Positions 7,568 through 16,104 are shown, counted from the first letter of the stretch. The stretch: DNA of 34,775 nt from Chitinispirillaceae bacterium (GCA_016930275.1 JAFGHA010000107.1:1-34775), one strand, 5' to 3'. Notes: generated by a model from the letters alone, not told the origin. Translations and numbers: made by a program.

Positions 7568-8883
7568 AATCATGGTTCAGAAGAATCGTCAGTGCTCCGC
7601 TGCTTTATTTCATTTTCATGAAAATCCGCCCCTTTACGCGGAAAAATGTGTTGTTTGTCATGTGTGCCTGTGCACTGGTCGGATACAGTATCTACTCCTG
7701 GGCAGTTATCAGCCGCCTCAAGGCTGAAACAACAGGGCTTACCCGTGCCTATGCGCAGCTCATCGGTATGACCGTTACCGATTCGGTTTCCACTGCGGAG
7801 CTGCATGATATCGTGCAACGACTCCTGCATACCACCACCAATCCGATCATCTTTACCGATGCCTCATGGAAACCGGTATACTGGAAGAATATCAATAGAA
7901 AGAAAATTCCCGATTCCTCCATGATCCGTCCTGATGACAGCACACTTTCCGGGAGTCATCCCCGCTTTAATCAGAAAATAGGGGCACTGCGTCACTCGTT
8001 CGTACCATCACCGGTCTATCAAAGCGGCGACAGTTCCCGTCTTCTCGGCTATCTCATGTACGGCAACAGCCTGCTTATCCGCGGACTCTATCTGATGCCG
8101 TTTCTCGAAGTCGGTCTCGGCGCGATATTCATTCTTATGTTGTATCTGGCTTTTCATAACATCCGGGTAACCGAACGGAGCAATCTCTGGGTGGGGCTCG
8201 CAAAGGAAACCGCTCACCAGCTCGGCACCCCGCTTTCCTCGATCATGGGATGGGTGGAATATCTCCGTGCCACCATGGAAGACATACCGGAGCTGGACTC
8301 ACCGGAGACGCGCAAGGTTCTGAGCAGTATGAACAGTGACCTTACACGACTCTCGAGAGTAACCGCCCGATTCAGCCAGATCGGTTCCACACCGAAAATG
8401 GTGCCATGCGATCTCCGTAACATACTCACCGATGTTTCATCGTATTTTAACATGCGCCTGCCGTTATTGCGCAAACGCATCACCATCGAATACGACTTCA
8501 CCACCATGCCGCTTGTTCATGCGAACCGCGACCTTCTTGAATGGGTATTCGAAAACATGCTCAAAAACGCCATTGATGCGATTACCGTTGATGACGGGAA
8601 AATCATCATCAGAACAGAGCATCTCCCCGAACGCGATACCGTGCGGGTTAAAGTGAGCGACAACGGTCGGGGTATTTCCTGGGAATCGCAGAAAAAGGTA
8701 TTTTCACCTGGGTATACCACCAAACGACGGGGGTGGGGTCTCGGATTGACTCTTGCCAAGCGTATTATTGATGATTACCACAAAGGAGAAATATATGTTG
8801 CCTGGTCACAGCGTGATAAAGGCACCATATTTCATGTCGATCTTCCGGTGAGCAAAAAACCGGAATCGACTCCTGTCAATTAA
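7564..8883 (+). CDS. Sensor histidine kinase, probable PorY-like partner of PorX
   Basis: 439 residues with a GTG start overlapping the serS stop. Two membrane segments at about 28-50 and 178-200 enclose a periplasmic sensor of about 125 residues with no recognised domain. The cytoplasmic part starts with WVGLAKETAHQLGTPLSSI, where H218 is the phosphorylation site. The HATPase domain follows with the N box NMLKNAID (N335), G1 DNGRGIS (366-372) and G2 GWGLGLTLAKR (390-400). No HAMP domain is evident. The KETAHQLGTP form is common in Bacteroidota kinases, including PorY. The porX gene starts 13 bases downstream, so phosphotransfer to PorX is a strong inference. In Porphyromonas gingivalis porX and porY lie apart, so this linkage is informative. 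The kinase call is firm; the PorY orthology is probable. Confidence 0.93.
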   Translation: MKSWFRRIVSAPLLYFIFMKIRPFTRKNVLFVMCACALVGYSIYSWAVISRLKAETTGLTRAYAQLIGMTVTDSVSTAELHDIVQRLLHTTTNPIIFTDASWKPVYWKNINRKKIPDSSMIRPDDSTLSGSHPRFNQKIGALRHSFVPSPVYQSGDSSRLLGYLMYGNSLLIRGLYLMPFLEVGLGAIFILMLYLAFHNIRVTERSNLWVGLAKETAHQLGTPLSSIMGWVEYLRATMEDIPELDSPETRKVLSSMNSDLTRLSRVTARFSQIGSTPKMVPCDLRNILTDVSSYFNMRLPLLRKRITIEYDFTTMPLVHANRDLLEWVFENMLKNAIDAITVDDGKIIIRTEHLPERDTVRVKVSDNGRGISWESQKKVFSPGYTTKRRGWGLGLTLAKRIIDDYHKGEIYVAWSQRDKGTIFHVDLPVSKKPESTPVN

Positions 8884-8896
8884 AGGGAGAGACAGT

Positions 8897-10477
8897 ATGG
8901 CATCAGGAAGAAAAAGAATCCTCTGGGCGGATGATGAGATCGAGTACCTCCGTTCGCATATCATGTTTCTCGAAACACGCGGATACAGCGTGGTCCCCGT
9001 CTTCTGCGGCGATGACGCCATCGAGCTGGTCAGCGACAAACCCCAGGGGTTCGATCTTGTGCTGCTCGATGAGCAGATGCCCGGCAAAAGCGGTCTGACA
9101 ACGCTTGAAAAAATCAAGGAGATCAATTCCGAGCTGCCGGTAGTGATGGTCACGAAAAGCGAGGAAGAGCAGCTGATGGATGATGCTCTTGGTAAGAAAA
9201 TCGACGGCTATCTCACCAAGCCCGTCAATCCCAGTCAGATTCTTCTCGTGTGTAAAAATCTGCTCGATTCCCGCAAAATCGTATCGAAAAACATCGCCCA
9301 ACGATTCATCAGAAGTTACTCGGAAAACCGTTCACTGCTTTCGGGGCATCTTTCTCCGCTGCAATGGATCAAGCTGTACGAGAATGTCACCGGGTGGGAT
9401 CTTGCGCTCGAGTCGGTTGACGATGAGGGAATACGCCAGACGCATTCGGGACAGAAATCCGACTGCAATGCGCACTTTTCCTCAACCTTTATTGAAAATT
9501 ACGCCCACTGGATCAAGGACGAAACCGAAGGGCCCCTTCTGTCAACAGGTGTCATCGAACAGCATGTCGCTCCGCTGCTGGCGGCGGACAAACGAACCTA
9601 TCTGATCGTCCTCAGCGGTATGCGGCTCGACCAGTATATCGGCATCGAATCGGTCTTGAAAAAATTTTTCCGCGTCGATCGTCACTATTTCTACTCTACC
9701 CTTCCGACTGATGACACTTTCGCCCGGGCGGCTCTGTTCAGCGGGAAACTGCCGAGTGACATTGCCGCGGAAAATGAGGAGCAGCTTTCTCTGACGGAAG
9801 ATTCGGATTCCGTAAAAACACACCTTATCGAAGAGCAACTGCTGTCGGACCATCTGGCGCGGCTCGGCCATCCGGTTCCGGTCGACGAACCCTGGTTCAC
9901 CAGAATAACCGACCGGCTCGAACCGGAGCACCTGCTCTCACGCATCGAGTCATGTCGAAACAGTAAACTGATCACGTTTGTGGTGAATTTCTTCGATCAG
10001 GTACGTCAGGTAAGCACCGCTTCGGGAATCATGCAGGAACTCACGAATGACGAGAGCGGTATGCGTGCGCTTACCCGGTCATGGTTCAAACGCTCAGCTC
10101 TCCTGCACTTTCTGCGCGAAGTCGCGACGCAGGATTGCCGCGTGGTGGTCATGTCCGATCACGGCAGCGTCCTCTGCAGTAGAGGTACCGAGTTGTACTG
10201 TTCCAAAAGCCTCACACCGAACCTCAGATACAAATTCGGAAACGGCATTTCATCCGATGAGCGTACTGTGGTCTACCTTGCGGATCCGACTCATTTCGGT
10301 ATCCCGAAATTCGGGAATGATACCGCCTGTGTCATCGCACGTGAAAATTACTACTTCATCCAACCGGATAAATTCGAACATTACAACCGCCACTACCGTA
10401 ATACCTTCCAGCAGGGAGGCATCTCGATGGAAGAAATCATCGTGCCTCTCGGAATTCTTACACCCGGAGCCGACTGA
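8897..10477 (+). CDS. porX: PorX-type response regulator with C-terminal PglZ (alkaline phosphatase superfamily) domain
   Basis: 526 residues, close to Bacteroidota PorX (about 520). The receiver (1-125) is intact: D12-D13, phosphoacceptor D58 (FDLVLLDEQMPG), T86, and K108 in YLTKPVNPSQ. A helical linker (about 125-230) leads to the PglZ domain (about 232-520). Recognisable blocks are LSGMRLDQY, STLPTDDTFARAALFSG with T271 as possible nucleophile, VVMSDHGS (D421, H422) and FQQGGISMEEIIVP. Compared with the usual PorX blocks (IDNxRxDQ, ARNAIFSG, FQHGGIS), S240, A279 and Q506 replace expected Asp, Asn and His, so catalysis may be lost. PorX controls T9SS gene expression with SigP and PorY in P. 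gingivalis. AGGGAG precedes the start; tsaE follows after two bases. Confidence 0.95.
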   Translation: MASGRKRILWADDEIEYLRSHIMFLETRGYSVVPVFCGDDAIELVSDKPQGFDLVLLDEQMPGKSGLTTLEKIKEINSELPVVMVTKSEEEQLMDDALGKKIDGYLTKPVNPSQILLVCKNLLDSRKIVSKNIAQRFIRSYSENRSLLSGHLSPLQWIKLYENVTGWDLALESVDDEGIRQTHSGQKSDCNAHFSSTFIENYAHWIKDETEGPLLSTGVIEQHVAPLLAADKRTYLIVLSGMRLDQYIGIESVLKKFFRVDRHYFYSTLPTDDTFARAALFSGKLPSDIAAENEEQLSLTEDSDSVKTHLIEEQLLSDHLARLGHPVPVDEPWFTRITDRLEPEHLLSRIESCRNSKLITFVVNFFDQVRQVSTASGIMQELTNDESGMRALTRSWFKRSALLHFLREVATQDCRVVVMSDHGSVLCSRGTELYCSKSLTPNLRYKFGNGISSDERTVVYLADPTHFGIPKFGNDTACVIARENYYFIQPDKFEHYNRHYRNTFQQGGISMEEIIVPLGILTPGAD

Positions 10478-10479
10478 GC

Positions 10480-10914
10480 ATGGTCATTACCGTAAACTCC
10501 GTTGAGGAGACTCGCGGTTTCGGTGCGCAGGTTGCCGCCATCACCTCACCGGGTGATGTTTTTGCTCTGGAAGGGGATCTCGGTACCGGAAAAACCGAAT
10601 TGGTTCGGGGGTTCGTCGGTGCTCTCGCTCCGCAGACGATCGTCCGGTCGCCGAGTTTTGCAATAGTCAATATTTACCCGACACCGGCTTTTCCGGTATA
10701 TCATTTCGATTTCTACCGTCTTGCCGATCAGTCGGAACTGATCGAAATCGGATTTGACGATTACGCGGCCGGAAACGGAACATGCATCATTGAATGGGGA
10801 ACCATGTTTCCCGATGCCCTCCCGGCGATCACGCGACATATCCGGTTTACCGATAAGGGAATTACCCGGCGGGAAATTGAATATGATTTCGATACGACAC
10901 TGATCAGTTGTTGA
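10480..10914 (+). CDS. tsaE: tRNA threonylcarbamoyladenosine biosynthesis ATPase TsaE
   Basis: 144 residues, normal length. TsaE is the small ATPase that works with TsaB and TsaD in making t6A37 on ANN-decoding tRNAs. Seen motifs are the Walker A GDLGTGKTELVRG at about 32-44, SPSFAIVNIY (switch region), YHFDFYRL, ELIEIGFDDY, and CIIEWG. It starts two bases after the porX stop, so both share a transcript. From general knowledge, porX next to tsaE is also frequent in Bacteroidota genomes, which supports the PorX orthology by gene order. Confidence 0.97.
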   Translation: MVITVNSVEETRGFGAQVAAITSPGDVFALEGDLGTGKTELVRGFVGALAPQTIVRSPSFAIVNIYPTPAFPVYHFDFYRLADQSELIEIGFDDYAAGNGTCIIEWGTMFPDALPAITRHIRFTDKGITRREIEYDFDTTLISC

Positions 10915-10932
10915 TTTGTACCTGCAGCCGAG

Positions 10933-10957
10933 GCGTTCTTTGCGAAGCGCTGTTTTT
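10933..10957 (+). terminator. Weak hairpin plus T-run after tsaE
   Basis: GCGTTC and GAAGCGC can pair with one bulged G around a five-base loop, followed by TG and five T. It lies 19 bases after the tsaE stop and could end the serS-tsaE transcript. The stem is short. Confidence 0.3.
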
Positions 10958-10976
10958 GCTGGATATTCCACGGCCC

Positions 10977-10994
10977 AAAAAAGCCGCGACCGGC
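10977..10994 (-). terminator. Short hairpin plus T6 after the 593-residue secreted protein gene
   Basis: On the minus strand GCCG-GTCG-CGGC is followed directly by six T, four bases after the leftward operon's last stop codon. The stem has only four G:C pairs. Confidence 0.33.
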
Positions 10995-10998
10995 ACAA

Positions 10999-12780
10999 CT
11001 ACCTTCCGAAAAGTATCAATCGCCGTGACTCGGTGGTACCGTCCGCATATTCGATTCTGAGAAAATGAATACCGCTGTGAAGTTGCGGGGAACGCAGCAT
11101 TGTTCCGGCACCGGTAGTAGCTACCGATCGTGCGAATCGCCATACACAACGGCCGGCGGCATCGACAAGCAGCACGCGTCGCAGTTCAGACCTGCCGCCG
11201 GGCACGAGACGAACCGTCCGTCCTTCACAAGTAACTATCGCATTATTGGTTATCTTCGTGTTATACAGTTGCTGTCGGGTGATTACCGTCGCCTGTGAAT
11301 CGGCATGATTGAGGATACGCAGCGTATCGCCGCCGGCAGCTAACAGTAGGGTGTCATGCAGCAGCCAGGAATGCGTACTTTCATATTTGAAGTAATCCCA
11401 GTCCCAGAAACGGCACGACGCATCAAGCAGACCACGCCGGGCACCCGTCTCAACCTTCACTTGCAAAGGTTCCAGTACCAGCCGTACCGTGGTATCGGCA
11501 AGGTACGCCTGTTCTGTTGAACAGATTGCCGCCGGAGCCTGCCGGATAAGCACCGTACCGTCATCCGCCTTGTCAATAGTTGCAGTATTCCGGGTGCCCC
11601 TCAGTTGTATCGAGGGAACACTTCGGTTGCCGTCGGCATCACGAAGAAATACTGATATCGTTATTATTCCATCACTGACATCCTCAATACCGTAATCATA
11701 TATTCCCTGATTCAACCCCACCATTGCTTCATCCGACACTTTTTCTATATCGGTAGGAGAATCCGAGAGCTGCAACGTTGAATAATTCCACTCCGCATCA
11801 ACCAGCTCCACCAGCGCTCCGGAATCGTTCGCGGTCAGATTTCCCAGACGGTAATCGTCGGTCCCCGACGATTGATCCTGCCATGTTCCACCACGATTCA
11901 CCAGCACGGAACCGCCGTCACCGACAGCGACGTGTGTACTGATATACCGCAACGCCCCGTTGGCAGTCGCACCGGTTTCCGCAAGTGAATCTCCTGTACG
12001 ACGGTACAGCACACCGGAGAGCATCCCCGCGTACCCGGCGCCAACCGCAGTCACCGTTTCATCTGCCGCACCGTTCAATGTTACCGGTGTGCCCCATCCG
12101 TCATTGTCAAACGGCACCTGCACAAGTAATCCCTCACTCCCACCGATCCAGATCGCGGTATCGGTTTCACCGGCCGTAGCCTCTCCCCATACACCGGTCA
12201 GTTCGGAAGAACCGATTTCCGGTACCGTGATGGTATCAACGGCCTCGACGGTTCCACTACCGGTACCGACATGAAGGCAGAACACCCGATCACCCGATCC
12301 GACAACACACAAATAGGCGGTTCCGGTTTCTTCACTACCGCGTCCCAGCAGATAAAACGGCAATGACCACTGTAGATCTAGCTCCGGAGGAATCGCAATT
12401 TCCAGTGGTGAATCATATAAAACACTGATCCTGCAGCAGGGGCAGTCGTTATCTTCGCGCGGTCCGGCGGTAATCCAGAATGTTCCGTCGGCGGTGGTAT
12501 ACACTAATGTTCCCTGTTCCATCAGCTTGCCGGAAGCCACGTTTACCGGTTTATCGAGGCACATTTCAATATCCGGCTGGACTTTGGAAATGTAACTGGT
12601 GGCATTCCATGAAGTTCCTTCAAAATACGGATGCAGAAACAGATATCCGTTTTCCTCGACATCGCACTGCGCGAACGGTGCCGGGACGACAACGAATGCC
12701 ATGACGATAACGATACACCTGAAACAGTTCAGGAGCATCCGCCGTTGACGATTGCCGTCATTGTTACGGATAGTAAACAT
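10999..12780 (-). CDS. Secreted protein with probable beta-propeller body and T9SS-type C-terminal sorting domain
   Basis: 593 residues from the ATG at 12780, which has AAGG six bases upstream; it overlaps the end of the kelch gene by 17 bases. A longer frame to 12825 lacks this support. The start region (RQRR then IVIVMAFVVVPAPFAQC) is a signal peptide. The body is beta-rich with repeated G-W/T-D patterns (GVWGEATAGETDTAIWIGG, VGAGYAGMLSGVLYR, HVAVGDGGSVLVNRGG) suggestive of a propeller, and a CPCC cluster. The final 60-75 residues (RRVLLVDAAGRCVWRF, LHSGIHFLRIEYADG, ESRRLILFGR) match the pattern of a T9SS type A domain well. It is the third gene of the TIGR02147 operon. No enzymatic family is recognised; export by T9SS is inference. 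Confidence 0.85.
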   Translation of the reverse strand: MFTIRNNDGNRQRRMLLNCFRCIVIVMAFVVVPAPFAQCDVEENGYLFLHPYFEGTSWNATSYISKVQPDIEMCLDKPVNVASGKLMEQGTLVYTTADGTFWITAGPREDNDCPCCRISVLYDSPLEIAIPPELDLQWSLPFYLLGRGSEETGTAYLCVVGSGDRVFCLHVGTGSGTVEAVDTITVPEIGSSELTGVWGEATAGETDTAIWIGGSEGLLVQVPFDNDGWGTPVTLNGAADETVTAVGAGYAGMLSGVLYRRTGDSLAETGATANGALRYISTHVAVGDGGSVLVNRGGTWQDQSSGTDDYRLGNLTANDSGALVELVDAEWNYSTLQLSDSPTDIEKVSDEAMVGLNQGIYDYGIEDVSDGIITISVFLRDADGNRSVPSIQLRGTRNTATIDKADDGTVLIRQAPAAICSTEQAYLADTTVRLVLEPLQVKVETGARRGLLDASCRFWDWDYFKYESTHSWLLHDTLLLAAGGDTLRILNHADSQATVITRQQLYNTKITNNAIVTCEGRTVRLVPGGRSELRRVLLVDAAGRCVWRFARSVATTGAGTMLRSPQLHSGIHFLRIEYADGTTESRRLILFGR

Positions 12781-14926
12781 ACACCGCCTTACTCGAGTAT
12801 GAACCTGCAGTGTCTCGGGTATCACCGCCGATGCAATATATCCGTCCTCCCAGCGTCACTACCACCATACCTTCAAGGGCTATCGGCATGTCGACACCGG
12901 AGTTACCACCCGTTCCATCCGTCGAAAACACCTCAACGGTTTGAAGGGGGCTTACCCTGTCGATGACATCGGTTCCACCGAAAAAAACCAGTTTATCGGC
13001 AACCACCGCGGCACCGAACCGGCATCGCCCGCCCGGGATTTCGGCGATAGACAACGGACACACCCCGGCGGAACCGATTGATGTACATTCGAAACTCCCC
13101 AATGGCGACGGCAATTCCGATTCGGGATTGATCTCGAGACCGCCAATGGTTATAAGCATGTTCTCGACGGCAACCGTCTGATGCAGCTGACGTCCGACCG
13201 CGAGTGTCCCGGCGCTGCCCCATTCCCCGCTCACCGGATCATACGAGGTAACCGAGTTGAGATATTTCAGGGAGTCACTTGTTCCGGTCAGTCCGCCGGT
13301 AATGTAGATAATTCCGTCGATAACCGCAGCCGATGCACCAACCACCGCCTGATCCATGGTATCGATAATCTCCCATACATCTGCTTCCGGATCATACCGT
13401 TCAACGGTTGCCAGGTCCTTCGCCCCGTCAGACCCGCCGAATACATATATTCTGGCGTCCGCCACGGCACTTGCCGCCATGAAACGTTTCTGCTGCATTG
13501 ATGCGACCCGACTCCATTCGCCGGTAGCAACGTCATACCGCTCGGTTGTTTTCTGACTGAGGTAAGTGCCATTCTGCATGAGCATTCCGCCGCCGAAAAC
13601 GAATACCGCACCGTTTACCGCGGCCGCGCCTGCATAGGAACGGGCAGTAAGAAGGCTGTCGACGGTAACCCATACATCAATCGGCAGCAACGACCGCGCG
13701 TCAATACTGTCAACCGTTACTCCGCCGCGGTCGTCGGTAAGCGATACATACAATCGTTTCTTGTCGGAGGAGATCAACCATACGATCGTATCACTGCCGC
13801 TCTGCAGTTCCTCACCGCTCCGGCGGTCAATCACCGAATCGGGATCATCGGCCCACCACGTCCATTCAACGACCGACTTGATCCTGCTGGTAAAGCTCAT
13901 GGTGACATAGGCGGTATCGACTGTTCCCAGATCAGCCACTCGGGAAATGGAAGTACTGATCCGCATCCATGCGGGAGGAATAGCCTCAATCGTATCATGC
14001 GGACAGCGCGGACCTTCGTTATTGTCGTTATCCAATGCTGAAACCTGAATGAGCACGGTCCTCGCAACCGTATCATCCGTATTCGTAAAGATGGTTATCA
14101 CGACCGAGGTATCGTCAACGGTATCGGCGCGACAGCCTGATCCGGTGCAGCGGTATACGATGTACCGTTCGACATCGTCCACATTGACGGTATTCCAGAC
14201 CGCGGATGCATTGCCGGAGACCGTATCATAGGCGACCGTCAATCCTTCAGGCGCTACCTTGGGAGCCCCGCCGGGGTCCGGTACCAGTCGAATGGTATCG
14301 GCGAGCACGGTTACTTTTCCCGCTGTCACCGGTATGTCGGGAAGAACCTGTCGCAGATAGCCGGACGCGCTTACCGTAAGCTCATATAATGTATCAACCG
14401 GATAAATTCCGATGATGGTAAATGCGGGAGTCGTGGAGTTCGTGGTTGCATCAAATGACGTTCCGGCGATATAACAGCGGATGTCCGCATCCGGCGCCCC
14501 GGGTTCAAGAACCACCGCTCCCTGTATTGCCCCCGGGACAATCATGACGAGTGTATCGAGATTGTAGCGTATCACTCCGGAATCCACGTCAAGTGAATAG
14601 GGGGGCAGTACAAGAGAATCGTCGTTGAAAGATGCGGTAATCAGATAATGAGCCGGTGGAGCGCTGTCAACTACAAACTTCCCTTTTTCGTCAGAATAAA
14701 CCGAATCGATAAATAGTGTATCGGATGCGGAAGACAACCCGTATAACGTGACTTTTGCGTTTGCAACCGGCTGTTCATCTTCGGTTACCAGGTAAGCGAT
14801 AACCTCAGACCCGCCGTCGTAGGCAATGACTTCAGATCCGCCGTCAAGAGTACATCCCGGCAGAAGAAGCGTGCCTGCAAGCAGTGCAAGTAAAGCAACA
14901 ATGCGCATCAGAGGATTAGGCATCAT
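12764..14926 (-). CDS. Kelch-repeat lipoprotein with CNA-B-like and Ig/FN3-like domains
   Basis: 720 residues. A lipoprotein signal ends in LLLPGC with C25 as the lipidation site. Directly after it a nine-residue peptide is repeated twice (DGGSEVIAY). Residues about 45-110 and 135-205 are carboxypeptidase-regulatory-like beta-sandwiches (VANAKVTLYG; DADIRCYIAG), about 225-310 look FN3-like (DDVERYIVYRCTG), and about 320-405 Ig-like. Residues about 419-720 hold six kelch repeats, with VFVFGGG, IYVFGGS, IYITGGL, LITIGGL, LVFFGGT and IYCIGGD, enough for one six-bladed propeller. The lipid anchor and propeller suggest a surface or periplasmic binding protein. Its ATG overlaps the stop of the TIGR02147 gene by four bases (ATGA), implying coupled translation. 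Ligand unknown. Confidence 0.92.
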   Translation of the reverse strand: MMPNPLMRIVALLALLAGTLLLPGCTLDGGSEVIAYDGGSEVIAYLVTEDEQPVANAKVTLYGLSSASDTLFIDSVYSDEKGKFVVDSAPPAHYLITASFNDDSLVLPPYSLDVDSGVIRYNLDTLVMIVPGAIQGAVVLEPGAPDADIRCYIAGTSFDATTNSTTPAFTIIGIYPVDTLYELTVSASGYLRQVLPDIPVTAGKVTVLADTIRLVPDPGGAPKVAPEGLTVAYDTVSGNASAVWNTVNVDDVERYIVYRCTGSGCRADTVDDTSVVITIFTNTDDTVARTVLIQVSALDNDNNEGPRCPHDTIEAIPPAWMRISTSISRVADLGTVDTAYVTMSFTSRIKSVVEWTWWADDPDSVIDRRSGEELQSGSDTIVWLISSDKKRLYVSLTDDRGGVTVDSIDARSLLPIDVWVTVDSLLTARSYAGAAAVNGAVFVFGGGMLMQNGTYLSQKTTERYDVATGEWSRVASMQQKRFMAASAVADARIYVFGGSDGAKDLATVERYDPEADVWEIIDTMDQAVVGASAAVIDGIIYITGGLTGTSDSLKYLNSVTSYDPVSGEWGSAGTLAVGRQLHQTVAVENMLITIGGLEINPESELPSPLGSFECTSIGSAGVCPLSIAEIPGGRCRFGAAVVADKLVFFGGTDVIDRVSPLQTVEVFSTDGTGGNSGVDMPIALEGMVVVTLGGRIYCIGGDTRDTAGSYSSKAVYVYYP
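14792..14845 (-). repeat. Tandem 27-base duplication right after the lipobox
   Basis: Two adjacent 27-base units (14819-14845 and 14792-14818) encode the same peptide, DGGSEVIAY. They differ at five bases, all third codon positions and all synonymous. This is the start of the mature kelch lipoprotein. Confidence 0.85.
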
Positions 14927-15750
14927 ACTTTCGTCAGAGGAAACACATGGAAATTGATATGATACACCCGGTCCTGCCGTTTCTGACTTTTATCCTCACG
15001 GACAATTTCGAGCACTTCACGCCTGAAACTTTTCAGACGTTCCAGAATTGTGGACATTCCCTCCCCGGAGACGGTGAACGTCAATGAAGAGATGTCTCTT
15101 TTATCACGGGGATACCGGTCAATCGCCTCTTTGGCCAGATCGGACATTCCCATCAGAAAATTATTGATCGCGATCGATTTCGCTTCATATCCGGTGGTGA
15201 TGAATGTATCCGTCTGTTCATAGACACCATCTTCTTCACGTTTCCGGATAAAACCGATTTTTTCGAGCAGTTCAACCGCTTTTTTTGCATCACTTGTTTT
15301 GATCGGAGGCGAAACCCGTTTCGCGAGCTCCTCGTAATCACCCCTGAAAGGGTAAATATCGATCAATTCCCGAATCGCCGTATAAAACCAGGCACTGTAA
15401 AATTCATAGTGCTGCGCATCGGTAATTTTAATTTTCGACTTCTTATGTCCGAGAATTTTTTCAAAATAAAATCGTTTGCGGACATGATCCTTGGCCTGAT
15501 CGAAATTCACCAGCAGCTCGAAGTACTCACTCTCCGTTTTATTGAGCTTGAATACCTCGGCAAATTTGAATATATATTCAGGTGAGATGTTCCGCTTCCC
15601 CTGAATAATGTTGGTAAAAAATCCGGCAGAGGAAAATCCCACTTTCTGGGCAATGTACCGGTACGAAAAGAAAGACTGCTCTGCTTTCCGTTCCTCGTAC
15701 AGATCTTTCAGTAGTTTGCGATAATTCAGATACTCAAATGGATCAACCAT
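14923..15750 (-). CDS. TIGR02147 family regulator (Fibrobacterota-specific, DUF4423-like)
   Basis: 275 residues, the typical length. The family is large in Fibrobacter and relatives, and its members are thought to be transcription regulators. The N-terminus has the signature PFEYLNYRKLLKDLYEERK, then an HTH-like stretch (FSYRYIAQKVGFSSAGFFTNIIQGKRNIS, about 24-52) followed by LNKTESEYFELLVNF. The C-terminal part (about 95-275) has the family's FYSAWFYTAIRELI, a winged-helix-like block (AVELLEKIGFIRK, YEQTDTFITTG), and SSLTFTVS near 222-229. It is the first gene of an operon with the kelch lipoprotein and the sorting-domain protein, and it probably controls them. The start follows AGGGGGAT. 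DNA binding is inference from the helix pattern. Confidence 0.95.
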   Translation of the reverse strand: MVDPFEYLNYRKLLKDLYEERKAEQSFFSYRYIAQKVGFSSAGFFTNIIQGKRNISPEYIFKFAEVFKLNKTESEYFELLVNFDQAKDHVRKRFYFEKILGHKKSKIKITDAQHYEFYSAWFYTAIRELIDIYPFRGDYEELAKRVSPPIKTSDAKKAVELLEKIGFIRKREEDGVYEQTDTFITTGYEAKSIAINNFLMGMSDLAKEAIDRYPRDKRDISSLTFTVSGEGMSTILERLKSFRREVLEIVREDKSQKRQDRVYHINFHVFPLTKV

Positions 15751-15779
15751 ATCCCCCTACCCTGTTTTCGAATAATTCA

Positions 15780-15831
15780 GCAAATTTATCCCTGTACTAT
15801 TTAATATACGAAATTTATCACTGTTTTTAAA
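15780..15831 (-). promoter_or_regulatory. Probable operon promoter with two operator-like direct repeats
   Basis: On the minus strand TTTAAA (15826-15831) and TATATT (15803-15808) form -35 and -10 boxes with a 17-base spacer. Two 15-base direct repeats match at 12 positions and share the core GATAAATTT: one (15809-15823) fills the spacer, the other (15780-15794) covers the expected start site and first transcribed bases. They are 29 bases apart. This layout suits a repressor or activator, most simply the TIGR02147 protein itself. Confidence 0.5.
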
Positions 15832-16104
15832 GACCAATAAAGCACTTAGGTATAAAAATCGTTTTCTGACAGGAAACATTATTTTACTTTTTATCGATAC
15901 TGAAGCAACAGGTCCGTTTTTCTGACTCTATCACAACCCGCTCCACACCGGTGAACAGCATTACCGGTGACCGGGCAATGCCATTGTTCCTGAACATTGC
16001 ACCATAGGAACCGGATAATGTACAATTTCCACAACTGATACTACTTTTCAATCCCAGCAATTCGGTGTTTCGTCATACACCGATACCGGATCCGGCCTGA
16101 CAGT
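15832..16104. other. Rest of the divergent intergenic region
   Basis: AT-rich up to about 15900, then ordinary composition. Two copies of ACCGGTGA lie close together at 15947-15970. No ORF, RNA gene or clear rightward promoter is seen. Confidence 0.5.

Noticed and set aside
12781-12825. Longer N-terminus for the 593-residue secreted protein
   Set aside because: The ATG at 12780 has AAGG at six bases and yields a normal signal peptide; the longer version adds residues before it without a ribosome site.
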